This document shows positions 8,219 to 16,494 of a DNA stretch of 33,893 nt, one piece after another. Within the stretch, counting starts at the first letter, position 1. Each line of letters opens with the position of its first letter. Below the pieces are notes generated by a model. It saw nothing but the letters and a program-made list of their open reading frames with translations, was not told where the DNA came from and did no database searches. The position numbers and the translations under genes were made by a program. The DNA lies in contig JAFGHI010000042.1 in the NCBI GenBank assembly GCA_016930235.1, positions 66,550-100,442 of the forward strand. Direction: 5' to 3'. Source of the stretch: Candidatus Omnitrophota bacterium (GTDB taxonomy: Bacteria > Omnitrophota > Omnitrophia > Omnitrophales > Aquincolibacteriaceae).

Positions 8219-11053
8219 ATGACACAGGCAAAGAACTACAAAGAGACCCTTAATCTTCCGAAAACATCCTTTCCGATGAAGGCCAATTTGTCCCAACGGG
8301 AACCCGAGATGCTTAAGACTTGGGAAGAAACGGCGCTTTATCAGACCCTCAGAAAGGATTCGGCAGGCCGTAAGAAATATACTTTGCATGACGGACCGCC
8401 TTATGCCAACGGCCATATTCATATTGGGCATGCCCTCAATAAAATTCTTAAAGATATCATCGTAAAGTATAAAACAATGACCGGTTATGATTCCTTTTAC
8501 GTTCCCGGCTGGGATTGCCATGGGCTTCCGATCGAGCTTCAATGTTTAAAATCCATGGGGAAGAAAAAGGAACAAGTCGAAAGGGTGCAGTTCCGCAAAG
8601 AGGCCCGGGCTTATGCGGAAAAATTCATCGATATACAGCGAAAAGAATTCGAGCGTTTGGGTGTTTACGGCGAATGGGACAAACCGTATCTAACGATGGA
8701 TTACGGTTATCAGGCGTCGATTGCTGAAAGTTTTCTTAAGCTGGCAGAGCAAGGGTATATTTATCAGGGCCTAAAGCCGGTACCTTGGTGCGGAGATTGC
8801 GAAACGGCGTTGGCGGATGCGGAGTTGGAATATGAAGACAAGACCTCGCAATCGGTTTATGTCAAATTTCCCGTTGATTTGGCAAGTTTCCGGGAAAAGA
8901 TGGATTCGGGGAATGAGATTAACCGGGATCAGAAACCCGTCTACTTATTAGTTTGGACGACGACACCTTGGACTCTTCCGGCGAATGTCGGGGTGGCTGT
9001 TCATCCTGATTTAGATTACAGCGTTCTTGTTTTTATCGATGAAATATGGATTTTGGCCCAGTCGCGGGTGGACCACCTTAAATCTCTCAAGCATGAAATC
9101 AATGAACCTTTTCCTCGGTTTAAAGGCAAGCAGATCGTCGGCTTGAAATACCGGCATCCTTTTGTGAACCGGGAGGGACGGGCCATCCCAGCGGAATATG
9201 TTTCGGCATCGGATGGTACGGGGATCGTTCACATTGCACCCGGACATGGCGAAGAGGATTATCAGTTCGGCCATTTGCAAAATCAGTTGGACATTGTTTC
9301 CCCGGTCGACGGACGCGGAAGATTCACTTCGGAGTTTCCGATGTGTGAAGGCGTTCATGTTTTTAAGGCCAATGCCATGATCAATGAGCACCTCAAAGAA
9401 AAGGGTTATCTTCTTCTCGAGGAACCTTGTCAGCATTCCTATCCGCATTGTTGGAGGTGTAAAAAACCTATTATCTTCCGGGCAACCCAACAGTGGTTCA
9501 TGAAGATTGATCATGAGGATTTACGCAAACGAATGCTTGAGGCGATTAACAGCAAGATCGTTTTTATGCCGGATTGGGGTAAGAACCGGATCGGTTCGAT
9601 GGTGGAAAACCGTCCGGAATGGTGTCTTTCGAGACAGCGTTTTTGGGGAGTTCCGATTCCGATGATTGGTTGTGCGAAGTGCCATGGAAGATTTTTTATC
9701 CGAGAAACAAAAGAAGCTATTGTGAAAATATTTGAGGCGGAAGGTGCGGACGCCTGGTTTCAGAAAAAGCCGGAGGATTTTCTCCCAAAAGGGTTCAAAT
9801 GCCCGCAATGCCAAGGACTGGAATTCACTAAGGAAGAAGATATTATTGATGTCTGGTTCGATTCAGGAGTCAGCCATCAAGCGGTATTAAAGAAATACCC
9901 TGGCCTTCGTTATCCTTCGGAACTCTACTTGGAGGGGTCCGATCAGCATCGCGGGTGGTTTCAGACAGCGTTGACGACAGGGATTGCGCTTGATGGGCAG
10001 TCGCCTTTTAAGTCTGTTTTGACCCATGGGTTTGTGATGGACGGCGAAGGCAAGAAGATGTCCAAGTCGGCCGGCAATGTTGTAGCGCCTCAAGATGTCA
10101 TGAAGGAATTCGGCGCCGATATTTTACGCTTATGGGTTTCCTCATGCGATTATCAGTTTGATGTCAGGCTCTCCAAGGGGATTTTAGGCCAGCTTGCCGA
10201 TTCTTATCGAAAAATCCGGAATACTTTTCGTTACATGCTTTCGAATTTGTATGATTTTGATTTCGAAAAGGATGCGGTCCCTTTTGCTCAATCGCATCCG
10301 CTTGATCAATGGGCGCTTGGCGTCATGCAGGAATTGGAGAAGGATATTCGCGGACGGTATGAGCGTTTTGAATTTCACCGGATTTATCAACGCATTCATA
10401 ATTTCTGTGTGATTCAGTTGAGCGGGTATTATTTTGATATCCTTAAGGACACACTCTATGTCGCGAAGAAGGATTCTCATTTGAGACGATCGGCCCAAAC
10501 AGCCCTTTTTACGATTTTGTCACGTTTGGTCAAAATCCTCGCGCCGATTTTACCGTTTACCATGGACGAGGTTTGGCGTTCTTATGTGATTGAAAAAAGG
10601 GTTGTCTCGGTTCATCAAAGTCAGTGGCAAGAATTGCCCTTCACGGTCGATTCGAAATTGTATCAAGTATGGTCCGATATCCGTGAAATCCGGGATGCGG
10701 TTATGCCTTTTCTCGAAAAGAAACGAGAAGAGAAGATAATCGGCGCTAGCTTAGATGCCAAGATCAGACTTTGGACTTCCGATAAGGAGCTGGAGGAGGT
10801 GATTAAAAAGAACCTCGGTGAATTGCCGAGGGTTTTTGTAGTTTCTCAGGTCGAGTGGGCGGATGGAGATTCGAGTGCCCTTGAGAAAGTATCGTACGAG
10901 TCTAGTTGTTTGGGTCGGGTGATTGAGCTTGGGATTGCGATCGAGAGGGCCGATGGTAATAAATGTGTTCGCTGTTGGAACTATTCTCTTGAAATAGGGG
11001 GCGACCCGCAATTTCCAGGGATCTGCAATAAATGTTTGGAGGCCTTACAGTAA
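8219..11053 (+). CDS. ileS: Isoleucyl-tRNA synthetase
   Basis: Class I synthetase charging tRNA-Ile, 944 residues, the usual bacterial length. HIGH is at residues 68-71 and KMSKS at 613-617. The editing (CP1) region in the middle contains WTTTPWTLPAN and 'GTGIVHIAPGHGEEDY'. The anticodon-binding helices follow, and a C-terminal zinc-binding knuckle has Cys 916, 919, 936 and 939 (CVRCW...CNKC), typical of the bacterial form. The start ATG overlaps the stop of a five-codon upstream reading frame (8205-8222), and the gene has only a weak ribosome-binding site of its own. No T-box leader is visible. Confidence 0.97.
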   Translation: MTQAKNYKETLNLPKTSFPMKANLSQREPEMLKTWEETALYQTLRKDSAGRKKYTLHDGPPYANGHIHIGHALNKILKDIIVKYKTMTGYDSFYVPGWDCHGLPIELQCLKSMGKKKEQVERVQFRKEARAYAEKFIDIQRKEFERLGVYGEWDKPYLTMDYGYQASIAESFLKLAEQGYIYQGLKPVPWCGDCETALADAELEYEDKTSQSVYVKFPVDLASFREKMDSGNEINRDQKPVYLLVWTTTPWTLPANVGVAVHPDLDYSVLVFIDEIWILAQSRVDHLKSLKHEINEPFPRFKGKQIVGLKYRHPFVNREGRAIPAEYVSASDGTGIVHIAPGHGEEDYQFGHLQNQLDIVSPVDGRGRFTSEFPMCEGVHVFKANAMINEHLKEKGYLLLEEPCQHSYPHCWRCKKPIIFRATQQWFMKIDHEDLRKRMLEAINSKIVFMPDWGKNRIGSMVENRPEWCLSRQRFWGVPIPMIGCAKCHGRFFIRETKEAIVKIFEAEGADAWFQKKPEDFLPKGFKCPQCQGLEFTKEEDIIDVWFDSGVSHQAVLKKYPGLRYPSELYLEGSDQHRGWFQTALTTGIALDGQSPFKSVLTHGFVMDGEGKKMSKSAGNVVAPQDVMKEFGADILRLWVSSCDYQFDVRLSKGILGQLADSYRKIRNTFRYMLSNLYDFDFEKDAVPFAQSHPLDQWALGVMQELEKDIRGRYERFEFHRIYQRIHNFCVIQLSGYYFDILKDTLYVAKKDSHLRRSAQTALFTILSRLVKILAPILPFTMDEVWRSYVIEKRVVSVHQSQWQELPFTVDSKLYQVWSDIREIRDAVMPFLEKKREEKIIGASLDAKIRLWTSDKELEEVIKKNLGELPRVFVVSQVEWADGDSSALEKVSYESSCLGRVIELGIAIERADGNKCVRCWNYSLEIGGDPQFPGICNKCLEALQ

Positions 11054-11071
11054 AGGAATGCTGATCGCATT

Positions 11072-12646
11072 ATGAGGCTATATCTCGAGAAACAAAAAAG
11101 ATTTCTAAGAAAGATTCTATTAGGGATGGGCCTTTTTCTCACCGGTTTTATCGCCCTTTCTTTTCTTTACTTTATTTCAAACCGGTGGATTCCCTTGTCT
11201 TGGACGGCGAATCTTATTTTTCAGACCTTCTTGATGACATTCCTTTGTCTGGCTGCTTATAAACCCCTTGATCTTGGAATTACGAAATTATTCCGTCATT
11301 ACCTTTTTAAGAAAAAGAGTTACGGGCAGATTATGTTGATAGATTTAGCCGAAGAGTTGGCGGTCATTTTAGATTTGAAGGAATGGGCGAATTTAGTGGT
11401 CAATACGTTCGGTGAAGTTTTCCATTTGCGGACGGTTGCTTTATTGGTGCCGGGCCGCGATCAGGGAGGTTTTGAGGTTGCCTCAGCCTACGGTTGGAGT
11501 GTTTCAGACGTCAAAAAATCAAAATTATCGCAGAATTCGATACTTTTAGAGCTTATGCGCCGGCGTGGATCTCATGTGCTTGTCCGGGATGGTGAGATTC
11601 AGAAGGTTTCCTGGCAGGAGGCGAATCATATTGCGCAGGAATTCGATTTTCTTCATGCAACCTGGGTGATCCCTCTCACCAACGAGCGCGACTTGATTGG
11701 CGCCATTGCCTTTTCCGCATCGACACCTGATGTCGTGTACCATGAGGGAGATTTCCAATTTTTTAGGGAATTTGCTCGAGCTATTGGCAAGTCCCTTCAC
11801 AATGCCCTTCGCTTTTCAGAATTGAGAGCTGCTTATGATGAATTGCAGGACGTTCAATCGCATTCTCTTCAAAGAGCCAAATTATCGGCCATCGAACGTT
11901 TAGCGACAGGGCTTGCCCACGAGATTCACAATCCCTTGACGGTGATTTCCGGGAAAGCGCAAGTCTTGCTTTTAAAGAAGGGGAAAGATATTTTGGATGA
12001 GCAAGTGGAAGAGGTTTTGAGAACCATTGTGAAGCAAACAAAGCGAGCGGCCGATATTACTAGAAAATTACTGATGTTCTCTCAGAGTTCAGGGGCTCCC
12101 CGTGAGCAGTTGCATTTGGAGCAGGTCTTAGAAGATACGGTTTCTTTGATCTCCTATCAAACGTCGCTCGAGGAAATCGAGATTTCGAGGGCTATCGGCA
12201 ACAGGATGCCGGCTTTTTATGGAAATGTTCATGAGTTACGGGAAGTCTTCCTTAATTTGATTTTAAATGCGGTACAGTCGATCGGGTCTCGAGGGAAGAT
12301 CCATTGTAATTTGAGATATCGCTCCAAAGAGCAAGTTTTTGAGATTACCATTGCCGATTCAGGGCCTGGGATTTCGGAAGAGAATATTGACAAGTTGTTC
12401 AATCCTTTTTTCACAACCAGGCCTGACGGAGTGGGCTTAGGGCTTTTTGTCACGCGTCAGATCGTTCACCGTTATGGCGGCTCGATCCGTGTCGAGAGCC
12501 AAGCCGGGCAGGGAAGTGTTTTTATTGTTCAGTTTCCTCATCAGGATCACGATGATAAAGCAGTGCAGGGTGAGGAATTTAGAGGGAAAGGGAGTTTGTG
12601 GTCTCCTTTGACGGCAACATCGTTGAAAGATCAAAAAAAAGATTAA
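11072..12646 (+). CDS. Membrane sensor histidine kinase with GAF-like domain
   Basis: 524-residue two-component sensor kinase. Two hydrophobic segments lie at about residues 13-35 and 44-62 with almost no loop between, so there is little periplasmic sensing domain. A cytoplasmic GAF-like region at about 95-245 probably senses the signal. HisKA is centred on His283 (LAHEIHNP). The HATPase domain shows the N-box NLILNAVQ at 395-402, G1 DSGPGIS at 429-435, FFTTR, and G2 GVGLGLF from 453. The last 25 residues are low-complexity and charged. It is followed by a receiver-only regulator and an HD-GYP protein, probably its signalling partners. The signal sensed is unknown. Confidence 0.92.
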   Translation: MRLYLEKQKRFLRKILLGMGLFLTGFIALSFLYFISNRWIPLSWTANLIFQTFLMTFLCLAAYKPLDLGITKLFRHYLFKKKSYGQIMLIDLAEELAVILDLKEWANLVVNTFGEVFHLRTVALLVPGRDQGGFEVASAYGWSVSDVKKSKLSQNSILLELMRRRGSHVLVRDGEIQKVSWQEANHIAQEFDFLHATWVIPLTNERDLIGAIAFSASTPDVVYHEGDFQFFREFARAIGKSLHNALRFSELRAAYDELQDVQSHSLQRAKLSAIERLATGLAHEIHNPLTVISGKAQVLLLKKGKDILDEQVEEVLRTIVKQTKRAADITRKLLMFSQSSGAPREQLHLEQVLEDTVSLISYQTSLEEIEISRAIGNRMPAFYGNVHELREVFLNLILNAVQSIGSRGKIHCNLRYRSKEQVFEITIADSGPGISEENIDKLFNPFFTTRPDGVGLGLFVTRQIVHRYGGSIRVESQAGQGSVFIVQFPHQDHDDKAVQGEEFRGKGSLWSPLTATSLKDQKKD

Positions 12647-12705
12647 CGGGTACCATTGTTCTCATGGAGATGAAGTAGGCCGTATCCTAGAGGGAGGAGA
12701 GTTAA

Positions 12706-13077
12706 ATGAATAAGCTGTTGGTCGTTGATGATGAACCGGAAATTTGTGAATTTCTTCAGGCTTTTTTTGAAGAAAGGGATTTCCAGGTTGAATTTGCAAC
12801 TTCAGGTAAGGATGCTCTCGCAAAAGTCGAAAAGAAACCTCCGCAAGTCATGCTTTTGGATGTTCAAATGCCTGGGATGGATGGGATGCAAGTGCTCAAG
12901 GAAGTGAAAAAGAAGCATCCTAAAGTCAAGGTGATTATGGTGACGGCGATTGAAACCCGTGAGAAAATTGAGGAGGCCATGCGGGCGGGGGCGGATAATT
13001 ATATTACCAAACCCTTAAGCTTGGAATACCTCGAAAAAGACGTCCAGGAAAAAATCACTCAGCTTGCAAAAGCCTAG
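12706..13077 (+). CDS. Receiver-only response regulator (CheY-like)
   Basis: 123 residues, a single receiver domain with no output domain. The acidic pocket is Asp8/Asp9, the phosphoacceptor is Asp52 (LLDVQMPGMDG), the switch threonine is Thr80 (MVTA) and the conserved lysine is Lys102 (ITKPL). A strong GGGAGGAG ribosome-binding site precedes the ATG. It sits between a histidine kinase and an HD-GYP protein, so it most likely takes phosphate from the former and passes the signal by protein contact, perhaps to the HD-GYP protein. That partnership is inference from gene order. Confidence 0.93.
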   Translation: MNKLLVVDDEPEICEFLQAFFEERDFQVEFATSGKDALAKVEKKPPQVMLLDVQMPGMDGMQVLKEVKKKHPKVKVIMVTAIETREKIEEAMRAGADNYITKPLSLEYLEKDVQEKITQLAKA

Positions 13078-13093
13078 GGTCAGAGCATCGGAT

Positions 13094-14398
13094 ATGTCAA
13101 AAAAGGAAAATCCGAAAAAGAAAATCAATTATCATCAAACGCTCCGGGATGTGGCGACTAGCATGGTCCGTCTCAAACAACCCGAGCGGTTGCTGAAGAT
13201 GATTACGCGATTTATCGACAGACAATTTGGGTTGACCCATACATCCCTGTTGATTTTTGAAGAAGAAAAGAAACGTTTCATCTTCGTCGATTCGAAAGGT
13301 TCAAGCCGGGTCCCGATTAATCTCATTCGCATTGATATGGACCACCCTTTGGTTCTCTGGTTTCAACGCGTCAAAAGGGTCGCGGGCATTCAAGAGGATT
13401 ATCTGAGCCGAGCCATGTTGAATCAATGGATGCCGGCGGCTTCTCAGGAATTTATTCATCAAAAAACGGATTTGGATGTACGCCGGTTAGTCAAAGCGAT
13501 GGATGCTTTTAAGATCGATTTAGCCATTCCCGGGTATTTCAAAAACACTTTATTGGGGTTACTTCTTCTAGGAAAAAAGAAAAGCGGCAGGCGGTTTACA
13601 CCCTCTGAAATATCCTTCTTCCAAATTTTAACGCAGGATTGTTCCATGGCGGTGAAAACCTCGCAATATCATCAAAGTCTTGAAGAGCAGAATATTGAGT
13701 TGGCTTGCCGGATCGAAGAGATTGAAGCGTTCCGAAAGAAGGAAAGAGATACCTATTATGAGGTGATGCGTGCCTTGGCCCAAGAGGTGGATGCCAAGGA
13801 TGCCTATACCTTTGGACATGTAAGTCAGGTGGAATATTTAGGGTTCCTGACGGCAAGGGAAATGAAGTTAGATATGTCGGGAAATCGAAAAGATATTCTA
13901 GCGGCGGGATTGATCTTGCACGATATCGGCAAGATTGGGATTCCGGATCATGTCCTTAAGAAACCCGGTCGTTTGACGGAAGAAGAATGGGGAGTGATGA
14001 AGACGCATGCCGAAAAGGGTGCGCGAATCTTGGATCATCTGTCTGCTTTTAAAGACGTTGCGGAAATTGTGCGGTGCCATCATGAGAATTTTGACGGCAC
14101 CGGATACCCGAGGGGTCTTATCGGGGACCAGATTCCGATTGAAGCTAGAATTGTTGCCGTTGTGGATGCTTTCCATGCCATTGTTTCGAGCCGGTGTTAT
14201 CAGCAGGGAAGGACGCCCGAAGAGGCCTTTAAGGAAATTAAACGGTGTGCGGGCACCCAATTTGATCCTGTCGTCGTCGATGCCTTTATTCGAGCTTTAA
14301 AGAAAGAAATGAAGAAAAGGGGTGTAAGCTGCGCTATTCACAAGGAATCGGCCTACCTGAAAGTTCAAGAACCCTCTCCCACCGGGGGAATCGGTTAA
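13094..14398 (+). CDS. GAF-like plus HD-GYP domain protein (putative c-di-GMP phosphodiesterase)
   Basis: 434-residue cytoplasmic protein. An N-terminal GAF-like sensory region (about residues 10-205) is followed by a short helical linker and an HD-GYP domain (about 215-415). HD-GYP domains hydrolyse cyclic di-GMP. The metal-binding HD pair is His276-Asp277 in LHDIGKIGIP; HHENFDGTGYP at 329-339 holds the paired histidines and the GYP motif; 'IPIEARIVAVVDAFHAI' follows. All key residues appear present, so an active enzyme is expected. The ATG at 13094 is preferred; a TTG at 13064 lies inside the regulator gene. The ribosome-binding site is poor, so coupling to the regulator 16 bases upstream is likely. 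Confidence 0.9.
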   Translation: MSKKENPKKKINYHQTLRDVATSMVRLKQPERLLKMITRFIDRQFGLTHTSLLIFEEEKKRFIFVDSKGSSRVPINLIRIDMDHPLVLWFQRVKRVAGIQEDYLSRAMLNQWMPAASQEFIHQKTDLDVRRLVKAMDAFKIDLAIPGYFKNTLLGLLLLGKKKSGRRFTPSEISFFQILTQDCSMAVKTSQYHQSLEEQNIELACRIEEIEAFRKKERDTYYEVMRALAQEVDAKDAYTFGHVSQVEYLGFLTAREMKLDMSGNRKDILAAGLILHDIGKIGIPDHVLKKPGRLTEEEWGVMKTHAEKGARILDHLSAFKDVAEIVRCHHENFDGTGYPRGLIGDQIPIEARIVAVVDAFHAIVSSRCYQQGRTPEEAFKEIKRCAGTQFDPVVVDAFIRALKKEMKKRGVSCAIHKESAYLKVQEPSPTGGIG

Positions 14399-14444
14399 TT
14401 TACCTCAATTTTGATGCATGATAGCCCCCCCATTGTTTTTTTTT
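14384..14444 (+). terminator. Possible terminator after the signalling block
   Basis: A G-run at 14384-14388 can pair with a C-run at 14425-14431, followed after four bases by nine T residues at 14436-14444. The loop is long (about 36 bases) and the left arm lies in the end of the HD-GYP gene, so this is a weak candidate. The position, just before a clear promoter, supports it. Confidence 0.3.
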
Positions 14445-14475
14445 AGACCATCGGGTAATATTCGGTTATTAAGGC

Positions 14476-14504
14476 TTGCATGAGCAAAAGGCCTTCAGTA
14501 TAAT
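14476..14504 (+). promoter_or_regulatory. Sigma-70-type promoter for the TraR/DksA gene
   Basis: TTGCAT (14476-14481), a 17-base spacer and a perfect TATAAT (14499-14504). Transcription would start near 14511, giving a leader of about 30 bases before the ATG at 14541, with GGGGAAAAGG as ribosome-binding site. Confidence 0.65.
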
Positions 14505-14540
14505 GACGCCTTCGTTTTGGGGAAAAGGAAATAAAATTAT

Positions 14541-14933
14541 ATGTCAAAGTATAGTCCGAAAGAGTTGGAAGAATTCAAAATAAGGTTGCAGGAGATACGG
14601 CGTGTTTTAGCCGGAGACCTTCAGAATATCGAGGGAGATTCCCTCAACAAAAGCCAGCGGGATGCTTCGGGTGATTTGTCCGGTTATTCTTTTCATATGG
14701 CAGATGCTGCGACCGACAATTTTGATCTTGAATTTAATATCGGCTTGGCGTCCAATGGCCAGCAGAGTTTGAATCATATTGATGATGCTCTAAGGAGAAT
14801 TGACGAAGGGACTTACGGTGTTTGCGAAGATTGCTCAAAACCAATCCCAAAAAAGCGTTTAATGGCTGTTCCACATGCCCGCCTTTGTATAAAGTGTCAA
14901 GAACACGAAGAGAACCAAAAGAACCGTCCCTAG
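14541..14933 (+). CDS. TraR/DksA family C4 zinc-finger protein
   Basis: 130-residue protein with a helical coiled-coil N-terminus and a C-terminal C4 zinc finger (Cys95, Cys98, Cys116, Cys119; GTYGVCEDC ... LCIKC). DksA relatives bind in the RNA polymerase secondary channel and alter initiation, often together with ppGpp. The segment 'HMADAATDNFDLEFNIGLAS' is typical of the short TraR/DksA branch. It is shorter than E. coli DksA (151), and the tip acidic motif is not identical, so equivalence is not assured. It has its own promoter, and its 3' end is close to or overlaps lspA. Confidence 0.85.
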   Translation: MSKYSPKELEEFKIRLQEIRRVLAGDLQNIEGDSLNKSQRDASGDLSGYSFHMADAATDNFDLEFNIGLASNGQQSLNHIDDALRRIDEGTYGVCEDCSKPIPKKRLMAVPHARLCIKCQEHEENQKNRP

Positions 14934-15382
14934 GAGGGTTCTCTGTTTGGATATTGCTGATCATCCTCCTGGATCAAGCAACCAAATGGCTTGCTTTGCG
15001 ATTCCTTCATTTAGGCGATACCTTGCCCGTTATTCCCGATGTTTTTCACCTGACGCTAATTCGAAATACAGGGATCGCATTCGGTCTTTTTCAGAATTCC
15101 GAGGGGCTTCTCATGATTTTAATTACATTAAGCCTGATTGTTTTGGCTGTTTGGGGTTATCGGCTCCATCAGACATCGACGATGGTCCGTTTGGGATTTG
15201 TCTTAATCTTGGGCGGGGCGGTCGGGAATTGGGTGGACCGTTTTCGGTTCGGTGCTGTGATTGATTTTATTGATTTCCGTTTCTGGCCTGTCTTTAATAT
15301 TGCGGATTCTGCTATCACGGCGGGTGTTTTTTGTTTCCTCATTCTTTTTCTGAAACGTCCCAAAGAACATAAAGAATCATAG
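14894..15382 (+). CDS. lspA: Lipoprotein signal peptidase II
   Basis: Inner-membrane aspartyl protease that removes signal peptides from diacylated prolipoproteins. Catalytic aspartates, numbered from the GTG at 14894, are Asp115 in GNWVDRFRFG and Asp138 in FNIADSAI. Four hydrophobic segments are present, the first containing LLDQATKW. The start is unclear. GTG 14894 gives 162 residues, the usual family length, but overlaps the zinc-finger gene by 40 bases and lacks a ribosome-binding site. TTG 14954 gives 142 residues and lies 16 bases after AGGAGG (14932-14937), but truncates the first membrane helix. Product confidence is high, start confidence low. Confidence 0.88.
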   Translation: MSRTRREPKEPSLGGFSVWILLIILLDQATKWLALRFLHLGDTLPVIPDVFHLTLIRNTGIAFGLFQNSEGLLMILITLSLIVLAVWGYRLHQTSTMVRLGFVLILGGAVGNWVDRFRFGAVIDFIDFRFWPVFNIADSAITAGVFCFLILFLKRPKEHKES

Positions 15383-15395
15383 GCAAGGACTGGGC

Positions 15396-16340
15396 ATGAT
15401 GAACGCGTCTTCGTTTCGAACTCCTTTGAATCCGAATGAGATTGTGGTTCGCGAACGCGATGCCGGTAGCCGTCTCGATGTTTTTCTGGCTAAAATGTTA
15501 AGCGGAAAATATTCCAGGTCTCAAATTAAAAAAATGATAGAAGCCGGGCAAATAACGGTGAAGGGGAATGAGGCCGTGGTGCATTATCACGTCAAGGCAG
15601 ACGATGTGATTGTGATGGAAGGCCGAGATGTTTCCGGGGACGATATCCTGGCGGAGGATATCCCCATCGATATTGTGGCCGAGGACGATGAGATTTTAGT
15701 TGTGAATAAAGCGCCTGGGATGGTTGTTCATCCGGCTTGTGGAAATCCTCATCATACCTTGGTCAATGCTATCCTTTTCCACGTCAAGAATTTCCCGCGT
15801 TTCGCAGACCCAGTCCGCCCTGGGATTGTCCACCGGTTGGATAAGGACACTTCCGGAATTATGGTGGTCGCTAAAAATGAAAGAGCGCATGCCCATTTGG
15901 CGCGTCAATTTAAACAACATACGATTGAGCGGGTTTATCATGTGCTGGTCAAAGGAGTTGTTCAACATAATGAAGGGATTTGTGAGGAGCCAGTCGGCCG
16001 GGCTTTTCTCAATCGAAAAAAAGTGATCATTAAACCTTCCGGAGGAAAAGATGCGATTACCTTTTTTCGTGTCCTTGACCGCTTCCGGAAAGCGTCGCTT
16101 CTGGAGATCCGTCCCAAAACAGGGAGGACCCATCAAATTCGTGTCCACATGAATCATTTAGGACATCCCGTTCTTGGGGATAGTTTATACGGCATGCCTT
16201 CTCCGTGGATTGACCGGCAAGCCTTACATGCGAAGTCTCTGGGTTTTATTCATCCCGCCTCGAAGAAGAAAGTTTTTTATGATAGTTCGCTACCCACGGA
16301 TATCCTTCATCTGATAGAGCATCTTCGTCAGGAAGAGTAA
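15396..16340 (+). CDS. rluD: RluD-family 23S rRNA pseudouridine synthase
   Basis: 314-residue RNA-modifying enzyme that isomerises uridines in 23S rRNA to pseudouridine. An N-terminal S4 RNA-binding domain (about residues 24-75, SRLDVFLAKML ... SRSQIKKMIEAGQITVKG) precedes the catalytic domain. The catalytic Asp149 is in HRLDKDTSGIMVV, and 'RPKTGRTHQIRVHM' is the conserved RluA/RluD motif. The presence of S4 favours RluD/RluC over RluA; the exact target site cannot be told. ATG 15396 follows a purine-rich AAGGA; ATG 15399 is an alternative. lspA followed by rluD is a common bacterial pairing. Confidence 0.92.
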   Translation: MMNASSFRTPLNPNEIVVRERDAGSRLDVFLAKMLSGKYSRSQIKKMIEAGQITVKGNEAVVHYHVKADDVIVMEGRDVSGDDILAEDIPIDIVAEDDEILVVNKAPGMVVHPACGNPHHTLVNAILFHVKNFPRFADPVRPGIVHRLDKDTSGIMVVAKNERAHAHLARQFKQHTIERVYHVLVKGVVQHNEGICEEPVGRAFLNRKKVIIKPSGGKDAITFFRVLDRFRKASLLEIRPKTGRTHQIRVHMNHLGHPVLGDSLYGMPSPWIDRQALHAKSLGFIHPASKKKVFYDSSLPTDILHLIEHLRQEE

Positions 16341-16359
16341 GAGTCACGAAATATCACAG

Positions 16360-16384
16360 GGGCATAGCCGTTGCCCGGATTTTT
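16360..16384 (+). terminator. Weak intrinsic terminator after rluD
   Basis: GGGCA (16360-16364) and TGCCC (16372-16376) form a 5-bp stem with a 7-base loop, followed by GGA and five T residues (16380-16384). Short but correctly placed between rluD and the promoter of the menaquinone operon. Confidence 0.4.
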
Positions 16385-16391
16385 GGTAACC

Positions 16392-16420
16392 TTGAATCCC
16401 TCAAGGGCATTCTCTATAAT
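16392..16420 (+). promoter_or_regulatory. Strong sigma-70-type promoter of the menaquinone operon, with flanking inverted repeats
   Basis: TTGAAT (16392-16397), 17-base spacer and perfect TATAAT (16415-16420). The -35 lies inside a 6-bp inverted repeat, CCTTGA (16390-16395)/TCAAGG (16401-16406). A second one, TTCTCT (16410-16415)/AGAGAA (16432-16437), spans the -10 and the likely start site near 16427. Either could be an operator. The leader to the ATG at 16495 would be about 70 bases. Confidence 0.7.
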
Positions 16421-16494
16421 CTATCCCATCGAGAGAACAAGATTGTTCGTGTTTTCTTGAGGAATGCGAAATATTATGAAAGGGAGATCATGGG

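Noticed and set aside
10184..10498. Minus-strand frame of 104 residues inside ileS, and similar ones elsewhere in the gene.
   Set aside because: Shadow of the ileS reading frame; no ribosome-binding site or family signature.
12656..12688. TTGTTC ... TATCCT as a promoter for the response regulator gene.
   Set aside because: The spacer would be 21 bases and both hexamers match poorly.
14947..15264. 105-residue plus frame beginning at a TTG well spaced from AGGAGG.
   Set aside because: It is out of frame with the clearly recognisable LspA, and its product has no membrane helices or known motif. The ribosome-binding site is discussed as an lspA start problem.
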